64,000 nt of DNA, taken from positions 62,001 to 126,000 of the forward strand of contig NZ_DATJTC010000031.1 of the NCBI RefSeq assembly GCF_035503745.1. Reading direction: 5' to 3'. This stretch comes from Dyella_B sp035503745. Lineage in GTDB: Bacteria > Pseudomonadota > Gammaproteobacteria > Xanthomonadales > Rhodanobacteraceae. The position numbers and the translations under genes are program-made. Shown one piece after another: positions 53,445 through 62,123 of this stretch. The notes beneath the pieces were generated by a model. It was not told the origin of the DNA. It ran no database searches and saw only the letters and a program-made list of their open reading frames with translations. Position 1 is the stretch's first letter. Each line of letters begins with the position of its first letter.

Positions 53445-55034
53445 GTGACCAAACGCTATTCCACCGGCCCGGCGATTGCCGCGGGCCTCTGCGCAACCAT
53501 GCTGGTGCTGGCCGCTTGCAGCCAGCAGGCATCCAATGCCGGCAACGCACCGGCCGCGTCCTCGACCGCGCCGGCTTCGTCGTCCACCGCGCCCGCGCAG
53601 CAGGCCTATACGCCGCCGAGCGCCGATCAGCTTTATCAGCTGGTCGCCCCGATCGCGCTGTTCCCGGACAAGTTGGTGGCGCAAGTATTGGCCGGATCCA
53701 CCTACCCGGACCAGATCACGGCGGCGGAAAACCTGGTCACGCAGAACCCCAATCTGAAAGGCGACCTGCTGCAGGCCGCCGTGCAGCCGCAGAGCTGGGA
53801 TCCGAGCGTGAAAGGCCTCACGCAGTTTCCCTCCGTGCTGAGCCAGATGGCGCAGAACGTTCAGTGGACCACCGCGCTGGGCCAGGCCTATGCCAACGAT
53901 CCCACCGACGTGCTCAATGCCATCCAGGTGATGCGCCAGCGCGCGGCGGCGCAAGGCAACCTGCGCAGCTCCGCGCAGCAGCAAGTGGTCACCCAGCCCG
54001 CGCAGCAGGTCGTGCAGAGCGAGGATCAGAGCGGCTATGTGGAGAGCGGCGCGCCGCCGGTGTATGCCGGCCCGGACGTGGTGCCGCCGCCAGGGCAGAT
54101 CATCCAGATCGAACCGGCACAGCCCGACGCGGTGTACGTGCCCAGCTACGATCCGCAGACCGTCTACGGCGGCGACGTGGCTTACTACCCCGGCTATCAG
54201 TACGTGCAGCCCGGCTACAGCACCGGTGAAGTGGTGGCGGTGGGCGCGGTGGCGTTCGGGGCGGCCATCGTCATCGGCAGCCTGCTCGACAGCCACCACG
54301 GCGGCTGGCATTCGTGGGGCATGAACTGGGGCGGTGGCGGTGGCGGCTACAACGGCGGCGGCCGGCGTCATCCGGCAGTGGTCTATAACAATCAGACCTA
54401 CGTGTCGCGCTCGACCACGGTCATCAACCGCTATACCACCATCAACAACGTCACCAACAACCGCTACAACACCGTCAATGACCATCGCACGTTCAACAAC
54501 GGTGCGCCCACCAACGTCCCCAATAATCTTGCCCGCAACGAGGCTGCCCATCCGCATCCGGCAGGGCAGCCGATGAGCGTGCCGAACTTCAGCCATGCCG
54601 GTTATGCGCCGGCAGCAGCGCCGCATGCCACACCGGAGGCGGCGCGTCCGGCGCAAGCGCCGCACGTTACCGAAGCGGCACGCCCGAACATCGTGCACCA
54701 GCCCGCGAATGCGGCGGCTCCCGCGCATCCTGCCGCGGTGGCGCATACGCAAGCGGCGATGCCTCACGCGCAGCCGGCGGCAGCGCGTCCCGCGCCGCAA
54801 GCACCGCACCCGGCGCCCCATCCCGCACCGGCAGCGCAGCCGGCGCATCCGCAACCGCCGCATCCGGCAGCCGCGCCCGCGCCGCGTCCGCAACCCCCCG
54901 CGCAGCATGCGCCCGCGCCTCACCCGCAGCCGCAGGCACATCCGGCGCCGCCGGCTCACCCGCAGCCGCAGCATCAGAACAACGGCAACACACACCAGCC
55001 GCCGCCGAAGCGCAAAGACGATAACCAGCACTGA
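53445..55034 (+). CDS. DUF3300 lipoprotein with long Pro/Ala/His tail
   Basis: A 529-residue lipoprotein: lipobox LAAC in CATMLVLAACSQQ. The DUF3300 domain (about 55-260) contains QLVAPIALFPDKLVAQVLAG and the repeated Tyr/Pro-rich DAVYVPSYDPQTVYGGDV. A Gly/Trp-rich segment (HHGGWHSWGMNWGGGGGGY) follows, then Asn/Thr-rich, then a tail of about 150 residues almost wholly Pro, Ala, His and Gln, ending in basic KRKDDNQH. The function of DUF3300 is unknown; the tail suggests a cell-wall-spanning linker. Confidence 0.85.
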   Translation: MTKRYSTGPAIAAGLCATMLVLAACSQQASNAGNAPAASSTAPASSSTAPAQQAYTPPSADQLYQLVAPIALFPDKLVAQVLAGSTYPDQITAAENLVTQNPNLKGDLLQAAVQPQSWDPSVKGLTQFPSVLSQMAQNVQWTTALGQAYANDPTDVLNAIQVMRQRAAAQGNLRSSAQQQVVTQPAQQVVQSEDQSGYVESGAPPVYAGPDVVPPPGQIIQIEPAQPDAVYVPSYDPQTVYGGDVAYYPGYQYVQPGYSTGEVVAVGAVAFGAAIVIGSLLDSHHGGWHSWGMNWGGGGGGYNGGGRRHPAVVYNNQTYVSRSTTVINRYTTINNVTNNRYNTVNDHRTFNNGAPTNVPNNLARNEAAHPHPAGQPMSVPNFSHAGYAPAAAPHATPEAARPAQAPHVTEAARPNIVHQPANAAAPAHPAAVAHTQAAMPHAQPAAARPAPQAPHPAPHPAPAAQPAHPQPPHPAAAPAPRPQPPAQHAPAPHPQPQAHPAPPAHPQPQHQNNGNTHQPPPKRKDDNQH

Positions 55035-55040
55035 TCGCAC

Positions 55041-55073
55041 AAGCCCCTTTGCGCCAGCCGTGCAAAGGGGCTT
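55041..55073. terminator. 12-bp perfect hairpin between convergent genes
   Basis: AAGCCCCTTTGC (55041-55052), a nine-base loop, GCAAAGGGGCTT (55062-55073), between the DUF3300 stop and the Lrp-type regulator stop. A strong stem that can serve both strands; T tracts are short. Confidence 0.65.
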
Positions 55074-55094
55074 GCCGTCAGGCGATCCGGCGCA

Positions 55095-55595
55095 TCAGTC
55101 TTCCGACAGCTTGCGCGCGGCGTCGAACATCACGCGTGTGATCGAGCGGTTCGCATGCGGCGTCTGCAGCACGATCAGCGTCGTGGTGCTGATGCTCGGA
55201 TGGATTTTCAGCAGGCGATCGAGCACCACCTCAAGATGGCTGATCGACATGGCTACGACCCGCAGCAGCGCCGAATCCTCGCCGGCGAGGCGGCGGCAAT
55301 CGAGTACTTCGGTCACGTCCGCCACGATGTTGCCGATGCGCGCGCAGATGCCGCCATCGCAGCGCAGCCGCACCATCGCCTCGATGCCGTAGCCTAGTCG
55401 TTTCGGATCGATCACGGCGCGATAGCCGGTGATCACGCCGGCGTCCTCCATGCGCTTGACGCGTTCGGCGACGGCCGGTGCCGACAGTCGCACCTTGCGG
55501 CCAAGTTCGGCATAGCCCAGGCGGGCATCGTGCTGCAGGGCTTCCAGCAGCTGCCAATCCTTGGCGTCCCATTCGGGTTTCGATTCGTAGGTCAT
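55095..55595 (-). CDS. Lrp/AsnC-family transcriptional regulator
   Basis: A 166-residue protein: N-terminal winged HTH (LQHDARLGYAELGRKVRLSAPAVAERVKRM in pieces) and C-terminal RAM/AsnC ligand domain (VLDCRRLAGEDSALLRVVA). ATG 55595 (MTYESKPEWDAKDWQ) is chosen; the frame is open upstream to 55715. Divergent from an EamA transporter, a common arrangement for amino-acid exporters controlled by Lrp-type proteins. Confidence 0.87.
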   Translation of the reverse strand: MTYESKPEWDAKDWQLLEALQHDARLGYAELGRKVRLSAPAVAERVKRMEDAGVITGYRAVIDPKRLGYGIEAMVRLRCDGGICARIGNIVADVTEVLDCRRLAGEDSALLRVVAMSISHLEVVLDRLLKIHPSISTTTLIVLQTPHANRSITRVMFDAARKLSED

Positions 55596-55713
55596 GGCGT
55601 GTATCTGTATTCCGTTCGATGGCGAAACAAGCGGAGCGGTTGCGGGACCATTATTCACCCGTGACTCGGGCAAGACTAGGATTTGAACCATTCCCTCCCC
55701 ACGGAATTGACCC

Positions 55714-56637
55714 ATGCACAGCGCCGAGCGCCTGGACGGGCGTGCCCTGATTTACATCGCCATCGCCTTGCTGACCTGGTCGTCCGCCTACGCGGCGATT
55801 GCCTACGCGCTGCCTTCGTTCACGCCGGGGCAAGTGGCCCTGGCGCGCCTGGCGATCGGCTCGCTGTGCTTTGCCGGCTTGATGTGGTTCAAGCGCACGC
55901 CGCTGCCGCAGCGTCGCGACTGGCTGCCGTTGGCGGTGCTCGGCGTCGTCGGCCTGACGGTGTATCACCTGTGCCTCAACGAAGCCGAAACACGCATCGC
56001 CAGCGGCACCGCGGCGATCCTGATCGCGCTGGTGCCGGCGGCCACCACCACGCTCTCGGCGTTCTGGCTCGGCGAGCGCATCAGCTCGCGCCGCGCACTG
56101 GGCCTTGGCGTGGCGCTGGTGGGTGTGGTGCTGGTGGTGCTGGCCAGCGGCAAGGAGGTGAAGTTTCAGCCGATGGCCGCGCTGGTGCTGGTCAGCGTGA
56201 TCGCCTGCGCGATCTTCTTCGTGGGCCAGAAGCCGCTGTTTGCGCGCAACGACGTGATCGGCGTGACCGCGTTCGGATTCTTCGCCGGCACGCTGGGCTC
56301 GGTGCCGTTCGGACTCGGCTTGTCGCACGCGTTGGCGCTGGCGCCGTGGAAGCATATCGCAGCGCTGCTGTGGCTGGGCGTCGCACCGACGTTCGCCGGT
56401 TATCTCGCCTGGAACGCGGCGCTGCGGCGCGCGCCGGTAGCGCAGGTGTCGAGCTTCATCTACTTTTCGCCGCCGATCGCGGTGCTGATCGGCTGGGTAT
56501 GGCTGGGCGAAAAACCGGGCTGGCTGACCTTGATCGGCGGCGCGATCACCGTGGGCGGCGTTGCGCTGGCCAATGCCAAGGGCGCCGCCAAGCCTGCCGC
56601 GCAGGCGGTGGCGGCCGAGCAAACCTGCGAATCGTAA
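55714..56637 (+). CDS. EamA-family (DMT) transporter
   Basis: A 307-residue membrane protein with two EamA repeats and about ten helices. LTWSSAYAAIAYALPSFTPG opens repeat 1 and WLGVAPTFAGYLAWNAALRR is in repeat 2, with the family closing motif ALLIGWVWLGEKP-like segment VLIGWVWLGEKPGW. Probably a metabolite or amino-acid exporter; the divergent Lrp regulator supports that. Substrate unknown. Confidence 0.87.
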   Translation: MHSAERLDGRALIYIAIALLTWSSAYAAIAYALPSFTPGQVALARLAIGSLCFAGLMWFKRTPLPQRRDWLPLAVLGVVGLTVYHLCLNEAETRIASGTAAILIALVPAATTTLSAFWLGERISSRRALGLGVALVGVVLVVLASGKEVKFQPMAALVLVSVIACAIFFVGQKPLFARNDVIGVTAFGFFAGTLGSVPFGLGLSHALALAPWKHIAALLWLGVAPTFAGYLAWNAALRRAPVAQVSSFIYFSPPIAVLIGWVWLGEKPGWLTLIGGAITVGGVALANAKGAAKPAAQAVAAEQTCES

Positions 56638-56672
56638 ATCGTCCTGCGTCTGTATCAATCGAAGGGGGTTGC

Positions 56673-57362
56673 ATGTACACGCTTTACATCGCCAACAAGA
56701 ATTACTCCTCGTGGTCGTTGCGGCCGTGGATCGTGTTGAGCGAGCTGGGCATTGCGTTCGAGGAAAAGCTCACGCCGTTCCAGGCGGGCACTTCCTCCAG
56801 TTGGACCGCCTTCCGCGCGTTTTCGCCCACCGGCAAAGTGCCGTGCCTGCACGACGGCGACATCACCGTGTGGGATTCGCTGTCGATCGTCGAATACGTG
56901 GCCCAGGACCATCCCAAGGTGTGGCCCGCCGACCGGGTGGCGCGCGCGTGGGCGCGCAGCGCCGCCGCCGAGATGCACTCAGGCTTCGAGGCGTTGCGCT
57001 CCCATTGCCCGATGAACTGCGGCATCCGCCTGCAACTGGCGGAGACACCGCCCGCGCTTGCGCGTGATCTCGTGCGCCTGCAGGAGTTGTGGCAGGAAGG
57101 CCTGCAGCGATTCGGCGGCCCTTATCTGGCGGGTGCCGCGTTCACCGCCGTCGATGCGTTTTATGCGCCGGTCGTCTTTCGCATCCAAAGCTATGGTTTG
57201 GAGGTCGATGCCACCGCGCGCGCCTATGTTCAGCGCATGCTGGCACTACCCTCGATGCAGCGCTGGTACGTGGAGGCGTTGAAGGAAGCCTGGCGCGACC
57301 GCGACCACGAGCAGGACACCCTGCGCTCGGGCACCTTGTTGCAAGACTTGCGCGCCGGCTAA
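56673..57362 (+). CDS. Glutathione S-transferase family protein
   Basis: A 229-residue GST: thioredoxin-fold N-domain with SSWSLRPWIVLSELGI (Ser catalytic position), PTGKVPCLHDG (cis-Pro) and WDSLSIVEYVA (Glu/Ser gamma-glutamyl site), then the helical C-domain. The frame is open far upstream through eamA, but ATG 56673 has a GGGGG Shine-Dalgarno-like tract and the right N-terminus. Followed by a terminator. Substrate unknown. Confidence 0.9.
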   Translation: MYTLYIANKNYSSWSLRPWIVLSELGIAFEEKLTPFQAGTSSSWTAFRAFSPTGKVPCLHDGDITVWDSLSIVEYVAQDHPKVWPADRVARAWARSAAAEMHSGFEALRSHCPMNCGIRLQLAETPPALARDLVRLQELWQEGLQRFGGPYLAGAAFTAVDAFYAPVVFRIQSYGLEVDATARAYVQRMLALPSMQRWYVEALKEAWRDRDHEQDTLRSGTLLQDLRAG

Positions 57363-57374
57363 GCGCAAGCGATA

Positions 57375-57414
57375 TATGCCGATGCTTGCGCGAGCATCGG
57401 CATAGCAAAATTTT
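57375..57414 (+). terminator. Rho-independent terminator after GST gene
   Basis: TATGCCGATGCT (57375-57386), six-base loop, AGCATCGGCATA (57393-57404), then GCAAAATTTT. A 12-bp perfect stem with a delayed T run. Confidence 0.65.
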
Positions 57415-57571
57415 CAGGTATCGCGAACGGGGCGGTAATCGTTTCGGTAGTAGCTTGCATACTTCGCGTGAGGGTTTGCCAAGTACGTTGCTTATGCGGG
57501 CAATGGCAGGGGTTTATAGCTTGGTCGACTGAATACGTGCGCTAAAAGCATTCGTATCCAGGTTGTCGCCA

Positions 57572-58123
57572 ATGAAAGCTATTGCAGTCCCCTGTCAACT
57601 GGCAGCGGCTGTGTGTGCGCTGACCTCCAGTTGCATCGCATCACCCGCTTGCGCCGCCGATCCCAGCTTCTCCGTCGAGGGCGGATGGAGTTTCATGGGC
57701 GAACATTTCACCACCAACCAGGCTGCCGCGGCCGCCTTCGGCGAAGCCGTGTTCGACCAGCACAGCATCGGCAGCACCAACATCACCTGGGCGCCAGATG
57801 CCGGCGTGGGCTGGGTTTCCGGTCGTGGCGATCCGCGCCGCGTCTATGCGCATTACTCCACGCGCGATGACGTCTGGATGGTTGCCGCCGGGCTGCGCTT
57901 TCACTTCGGTGCGGCCGATGCATGGTTCGCTCCGTTTTTCGCCAGCGTGCAGCCGACGCTGCACACCGGGCACACGCCCGCCTTGAGCGGCTGCTATGAA
58001 TTCACCCTTACCTTCGGCTGGCAGTTCCAGCACTGGATGATCGGCGTGCGCCACAGCTCCAATGCCAATACGCACCTGCCCAACCTGGGCGAATCGATGC
58101 TGGTGGCAGGCATCACTTTCTAG
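57572..58123 (+). CDS. PagL-like lipid A 3-O-deacylase
   Basis: A 183-residue outer-membrane beta-barrel candidate with a Sec signal (cleavage near CAADPSF, about 28-30). The PagL active-site pattern is visible at the C-terminus: His161 and Ser163 in VRHSSNANTH and Glu174 in NLGESM, with a C-terminal Phe. PagL removes the 3-linked acyl chain of lipid A. ATG 57572 is chosen; a TTG three codons earlier is in frame. Confidence 0.75.
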   Translation: MKAIAVPCQLAAAVCALTSSCIASPACAADPSFSVEGGWSFMGEHFTTNQAAAAAFGEAVFDQHSIGSTNITWAPDAGVGWVSGRGDPRRVYAHYSTRDDVWMVAAGLRFHFGAADAWFAPFFASVQPTLHTGHTPALSGCYEFTLTFGWQFQHWMIGVRHSSNANTHLPNLGESMLVAGITF

Positions 58124-58147
58124 CGCAATGTTGCGCGCAGTCGCCGC

Positions 58148-58897
58148 TTACAGTTTGTACGCGCGATGGATCGCCACGATACCGTTGCTGAGGTTGCGCA
58201 CTTCCACGCGGCCGAAGCCGGCGTGTTCCATCATCGACTTGAGCGTTTCCTGGTCGGGATGCTTGCGGATCGATTCGGCCAGGTACTGGTAGCTCTGCGC
58301 GTCGCCGGCGAACAACCGGCCGAGCTTGGGCAATACCTGGAAGGAATGGAAATCGTAGAGCTTGCCGAACAGCTCGCTCTGCACCTTGGAGAACTCCAGC
58401 ACCAGCGCGCGGCCGCCCGGTTTCAGCACGCGGCAGATATCGGCCAGCGCCTTGTCCTTGTCGGTGACGTTGCGCAGCCCGAAGGCCATGGTGACGGCGT
58501 CGAAGCTGTTGTCGGGGAAGGGCAGCACCTCGGCGTTCAACTGCGTCCAGCGCAGGCCCGACACCACACCGCGATCGGTGAGGCGGTCGCGGCCCACGTT
58601 GAGCATCGCGGCATTGATGTCGCCCACGATCACCTCGCCATCGGCGCCCACCACCGGCTTGATCAGCGCGGCGATGTCGCCCGTGCCGCCGGCCAGGTCC
58701 AGCACGCGGTCGCCGCGCCGGATGCCGCTGACGGCCACGAAGTGACGCTTCCACAGGCGATGGATGCCGAACGACATCAGGTCGTTCATCAGGTCGTAGT
58801 TGTGGGCGACCGAGGTGAAGACCTGGCCGACGAGTTTCTGTTTCTCCCCGACCGGAACGTCGCGGAAACCGAAGTGGGTGGTGGGCTGCTCGCTCAT
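58148..58897 (-). CDS. ubiE: Demethylmenaquinone/2-methoxy-6-polyprenyl-benzoquinol methyltransferase
   Basis: A 249-residue SAM-dependent C-methyltransferase of ubiquinone synthesis. VLDLAGGTGDIAALI is SAM motif I; AFGLRNVTDKDKALADICRV and ALVLEFSKV are UbiE signatures, and YDLMNDLMSFGIHRLWK the N-terminal one. ATG 58897 (MSEQPTTHFGFRDV) is chosen. Not linked to ubiB/ubiJ. Confidence 0.95.
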   Translation of the reverse strand: MSEQPTTHFGFRDVPVGEKQKLVGQVFTSVAHNYDLMNDLMSFGIHRLWKRHFVAVSGIRRGDRVLDLAGGTGDIAALIKPVVGADGEVIVGDINAAMLNVGRDRLTDRGVVSGLRWTQLNAEVLPFPDNSFDAVTMAFGLRNVTDKDKALADICRVLKPGGRALVLEFSKVQSELFGKLYDFHSFQVLPKLGRLFAGDAQSYQYLAESIRKHPDQETLKSMMEHAGFGRVEVRNLSNGIVAIHRAYKL

Positions 58898-59031
58898 GGG
58901 TGCATGGTACCCGATGCCGGACGCCGATAAGGCGATCTTATCTGTCGTATAGGCAACACCAAGTAGCCTGATGGCCGCCAGCGGCGTAGCCTTGCCGCGT
59001 CGCAACCTGCGTTGCCCTGCGAGATGCAAGC

Positions 59032-59571
59032 ATGAAACGTTCAGTCCTGTTGCTGTCCTGCGCCGTCGGCCTGTTCGGCGGCGGTATCGCCCTGGCCCAG
59101 AACCCACCGGCCGCGATCACCGCCGCCGGCGCCTACCATCCGCTGCCCAAGGCGGCTTACCAGCCCGATCCGGCGGCCACCTACAAAGTGGTGTTTTCGC
59201 TGACCAAGGGCAGCGACAAGCCCAATGAAATCAATCCGGGCCTGGAGCGCGTGGCGCGCACGGTCAATTTGTTTGTGGCGTCCGGGGTGCCGCTGGATCA
59301 CCTGAAATTCGTCGCGGTGGCATCGGGTGCGGCCACCGGCCTGGTGCTGGACGATGCGCACTACAAGGCGCAGTTTGGCACCGCCAATCCCAACCTCGCC
59401 GCCATCGCGCAGTTGCGCAAGGCGGGCGTGGACGTGGCCGTATGCGGCCAGGCGATGGCTGAGCATCATTATCCCAATGAGTGGGCATCCAAGGATGTGA
59501 CGCTGAGCCTGTCCGCGCTGACCACCGTCACCATCCTGGAGCAGAAGGGTTACGCCCTGCTGCCGCTGTAA
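59032..59571 (+). CDS. Periplasmic DsrE-like protein
   Basis: A 179-residue protein with a Sec signal (RSVLLLSCAVGLFGGGIALAQ). The body has the DsrE/F fold pattern (VVFSLTKGSDKPNEINPGLERVAR; FVAVASGAATGLVLDD; VAVCGQAMAEHHY), with a conserved Cys in AVCGQAMA. Such proteins can carry or relay sulfur. First of four tightly packed genes ending in tsdA. Confidence 0.75.
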   Translation: MKRSVLLLSCAVGLFGGGIALAQNPPAAITAAGAYHPLPKAAYQPDPAATYKVVFSLTKGSDKPNEINPGLERVARTVNLFVASGVPLDHLKFVAVASGAATGLVLDDAHYKAQFGTANPNLAAIAQLRKAGVDVAVCGQAMAEHHYPNEWASKDVTLSLSALTTVTILEQKGYALLPL

Positions 59572-59587
59572 GACACGGGAGCCCATC

Positions 59588-60538
59588 ATGTCGCCACGCT
59601 TGAACCGTCGCTGGCAACGCGTGTTGCTGGCCGGTCTGCTGGCCGCCGCATGCGGCGGCGCCAGCGCCGGGCAGAACGATTATCTGCCGCCGTGGAATCC
59701 GCCGCCGACCGGTGGCGTATCGTTCGCGGTGCCGCCGTTCGATGCCATCGCCGACCTGCATGGCGACATTGCCGATCCGCAACTGACGGTATTCTTCGCC
59801 GGCAACCAGTTCATGGTGGTGCACGACCTGGTGGAGGCGTTCAAGCAGCGCTACCGGCAATACCGGCGCGTCTACGTGGAAACGCTGCCGCCGGGCATCC
59901 TCGCCAGACAGATCGAAACCGGTTCGCTGGTAATGGGCAACCTGCGCATCGCGCTCAAGCCCGACATCTTCACCAGCGGCAAAGGTTCGATCGCCGACCT
60001 GCAGAAAGAACACGGGTGGTTTGCCGACACGGTGGACTACGCGCGCAATCCGCTGGCGATCCTGGTGGCCAAGGGCAACCCCAAGCATGTGGAAGGGCTG
60101 AAGGATCTGGGCCGCCCCGACGTGCGCGTAAGCATGCCCAATCCGAAGTGGGAAGGTATCGCCAAACAGATCGAGGCCAGTTACCGAAAGGCCGGCGGCG
60201 ACGCACTTGATCGCGCGGTGATGCAGACCAAGCTGAAAGACGGCAGCACTTACCTCACCACCATCCATCATCGCCAGTCGCCGCTGCGTGTGTTGCAGGG
60301 CGAATCGGATGCGGCGCCGGTATGGTCGACCGAGGCGTACTTCCAGCAGCAGATCCTGCATCGGCCGGTGGAAACCATCGCCATTGCGCCCGACCAGAAC
60401 GTCACCGCCACCTACACCGCGGCACGCCTGAAAGCCGCGCCGCATGAGCAGGCCGCCAAGGATTTCCTGGCCTTCATGGCGTCGCCGCAAGCGCAGGCGA
60501 TCTACCGCAAGTACGGCTTCCAGCCGCCCGCGCCATGA
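59588..60538 (+). CDS. Periplasmic solute-binding protein (PBP2, ModA/AcfC-like)
   Basis: A 316-residue protein with signal peptide (RVLLAGLLAAACGGASAG). Type II periplasmic-binding fold features: LTVFFAGNQFMVVHDLVEAF, NPLAILVAKGNPKHVEGLKDL, and a C-terminal EQAAKDFLAFMASPQAQAIY. No ABC permease or ATPase is nearby, so it is not an ordinary uptake component. It overlaps the cytochrome c4 gene by 4 bases, pointing to a role in the thiosulfate module. Confidence 0.75.
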   Translation: MSPRLNRRWQRVLLAGLLAAACGGASAGQNDYLPPWNPPPTGGVSFAVPPFDAIADLHGDIADPQLTVFFAGNQFMVVHDLVEAFKQRYRQYRRVYVETLPPGILARQIETGSLVMGNLRIALKPDIFTSGKGSIADLQKEHGWFADTVDYARNPLAILVAKGNPKHVEGLKDLGRPDVRVSMPNPKWEGIAKQIEASYRKAGGDALDRAVMQTKLKDGSTYLTTIHHRQSPLRVLQGESDAAPVWSTEAYFQQQILHRPVETIAIAPDQNVTATYTAARLKAAPHEQAAKDFLAFMASPQAQAIYRKYGFQPPAP

Positions 60539-61197
60539 ACCGCGCACGCGCCGCCTGGATGGTTCTTTTCGCCTTGTGCGCATCGCAGGCGTGGGCCGGC
60601 ACGCCCAACGGCGCGACCATTGCACAGCAAGGCAACGGTCATGGCGTGGCGCCCTGCATGGCCTGCCACGGTGGCGATGGCGGCGGGCAGGGTGCGGCGG
60701 GTTTTCCGCGCCTGGCCGGACTGCCGCAAGCGTACTTGCGCAAGCAGCTGGACGACTTTGCCAACGGCACGCGCGTCAACGCCACCATGCAGCCGGTCGC
60801 AAGCGGATTGAGCGATGCCGAGCGCGATGCGCTTGCCGAGTACTACAGCAAGCTTCCCATTCCGATGTCGGCGCCGTCGCCCGCGCCTGCCGGCGATGCG
60901 GCGCAGGCCGGCCAAAAGTTGGCGACGCGCGGCAACTGGACGGCGTCGCTGCCGGGTTGCGAGCAATGCCATGGACCCGGTGGCATCGGCGTCGGCGATC
61001 ACTTCCCGCCCTTGCGCGGTCAATCGGCCGTCTATCTGTCCAATCAGTTGCATGCCTGGCAACAAGGTTCGCGCCGCAACGATCCGCTGCAGTTGATGCA
61101 GAGCGTGGCCGCGAAGCTTAGCGAGGCGGATATCGCCGCGGTCAGCGCGTGGTATGCCGCGCAACCGGCGATGCCGCCGAAGGAGCCGCAGCCATGA
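60535..61197 (+). CDS. Diheme cytochrome c4 (TsdB-like electron acceptor)
   Basis: A 220-residue periplasmic diheme cytochrome. CMACH (41-45) and CEQCH (142-146) bind the hemes; Met85 and Met188 are likely axial ligands. Signal peptide at the N-terminus (AWMVLFALCASQAWA). Typical c4 two-domain repeat. It is translationally coupled to tsdA and is the probable electron acceptor of TsdA. Confidence 0.87.
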   Translation: MNRARAAWMVLFALCASQAWAGTPNGATIAQQGNGHGVAPCMACHGGDGGGQGAAGFPRLAGLPQAYLRKQLDDFANGTRVNATMQPVASGLSDAERDALAEYYSKLPIPMSAPSPAPAGDAAQAGQKLATRGNWTASLPGCEQCHGPGGIGVGDHFPPLRGQSAVYLSNQLHAWQQGSRRNDPLQLMQSVAAKLSEADIAAVSAWYAAQPAMPPKEPQP

Positions 61198-62123
61198 AAC
61201 CCGCACGCTTGATGTTGATCGCCACCGCGCTGTCGCTGGCCGCGTGCGATCACGGCGCTCCGCAAGCTGCGGCGCCTATCGCGAAAGCGCCCGCACCTGC
61301 TACATCGGCGCCGAGGAAACCAGCCGCCTTCACGCCGCCGCCCGAGTCGTCGATCCCGGACGACGACTTCGGTAAACAGGTGGCGCTGGGCCGGCAGATA
61401 TTTATCGACACGGGCCGTTACGCGAAGGCGTATGTCGGCAATCAGCTCAATTGCGAGAACTGCCATCTCGATGCGGGGCGCCTGGCGCATTCGGCGCCGC
61501 TGTGGGGCGCCTATCCGTTGTATCCGGCGTATCGCAGCAAAAATCATCACGTCAACACGTTCGCCGAGCGGTTGCAGGGTTGCTTCAACTACAGCATGAA
61601 TGGCAAGGCGCCGGCGCTGGGCGATCCGGTGCTGGTGGCGCTGGAAAGCTACGCTTATTGGATGTCCAAGGGCGAGCCGATCGGCCGTTCGCTGCCCGGC
61701 CGCGGCTATCCCAAACTGACCAAGCCCGCATTGGCTCCCGACTATGGGCGCGGCGAGGCCGTGTTCAAGCGCGATTGTGCGTTTTGCCATGGCGGCGACG
61801 GCCAGGGCCAGCAGGCGGCCGGACGCACGGTGTTTCCGCCGCTGTGGGGACCAGAGTCGTTCAATTGGGGTGCGGGGATGGAGCAGGTCAACAACGCCGC
61901 GGGCTTCATCAAGGCCAACATGCCGCTGGGTCGCGGCAATACCTTGACCGACCAGGATGCATGGGATGTGGCCTATTACATGGACGCGCACGAGCGTCCG
62001 CAGGATCCGCGTTTCACCGGTTCGATAGCGGCCACGCGCGCCGCGTATCACGACACGCCCGAATCGCTTTACGGCACCACTGTAAACGGGCAACTGCTGG
62101 GCGCCGGTTCGCCGGATCGGTAG
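61194..62123 (+). CDS. tsdA: Thiosulfate dehydrogenase TsdA (diheme c-type cytochrome), probable lipoprotein
   Basis: Oxidises two thiosulfates to tetrathionate. A 309-residue protein: heme 1 is CENCH (87-91) in VGNQLNCENCHLDAGR; the TsdA hallmark Cys130 (RLQGCFNYSMNGKAP) is the unusual axial thiolate; heme 2 is CAFCH (195-199) with Met243 (KANMPLGRG) as likely ligand. YPAYRSKNHHVNTFAERLQG is a TsdA signature. LAAC at 15-18 gives a lipobox, so the enzyme may be membrane-anchored. ATG 61194 overlaps the c4 stop by 4 bases. Confidence 0.9.
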   Translation: MKPARLMLIATALSLAACDHGAPQAAAPIAKAPAPATSAPRKPAAFTPPPESSIPDDDFGKQVALGRQIFIDTGRYAKAYVGNQLNCENCHLDAGRLAHSAPLWGAYPLYPAYRSKNHHVNTFAERLQGCFNYSMNGKAPALGDPVLVALESYAYWMSKGEPIGRSLPGRGYPKLTKPALAPDYGRGEAVFKRDCAFCHGGDGQGQQAAGRTVFPPLWGPESFNWGAGMEQVNNAAGFIKANMPLGRGNTLTDQDAWDVAYYMDAHERPQDPRFTGSIAATRAAYHDTPESLYGTTVNGQLLGAGSPDR

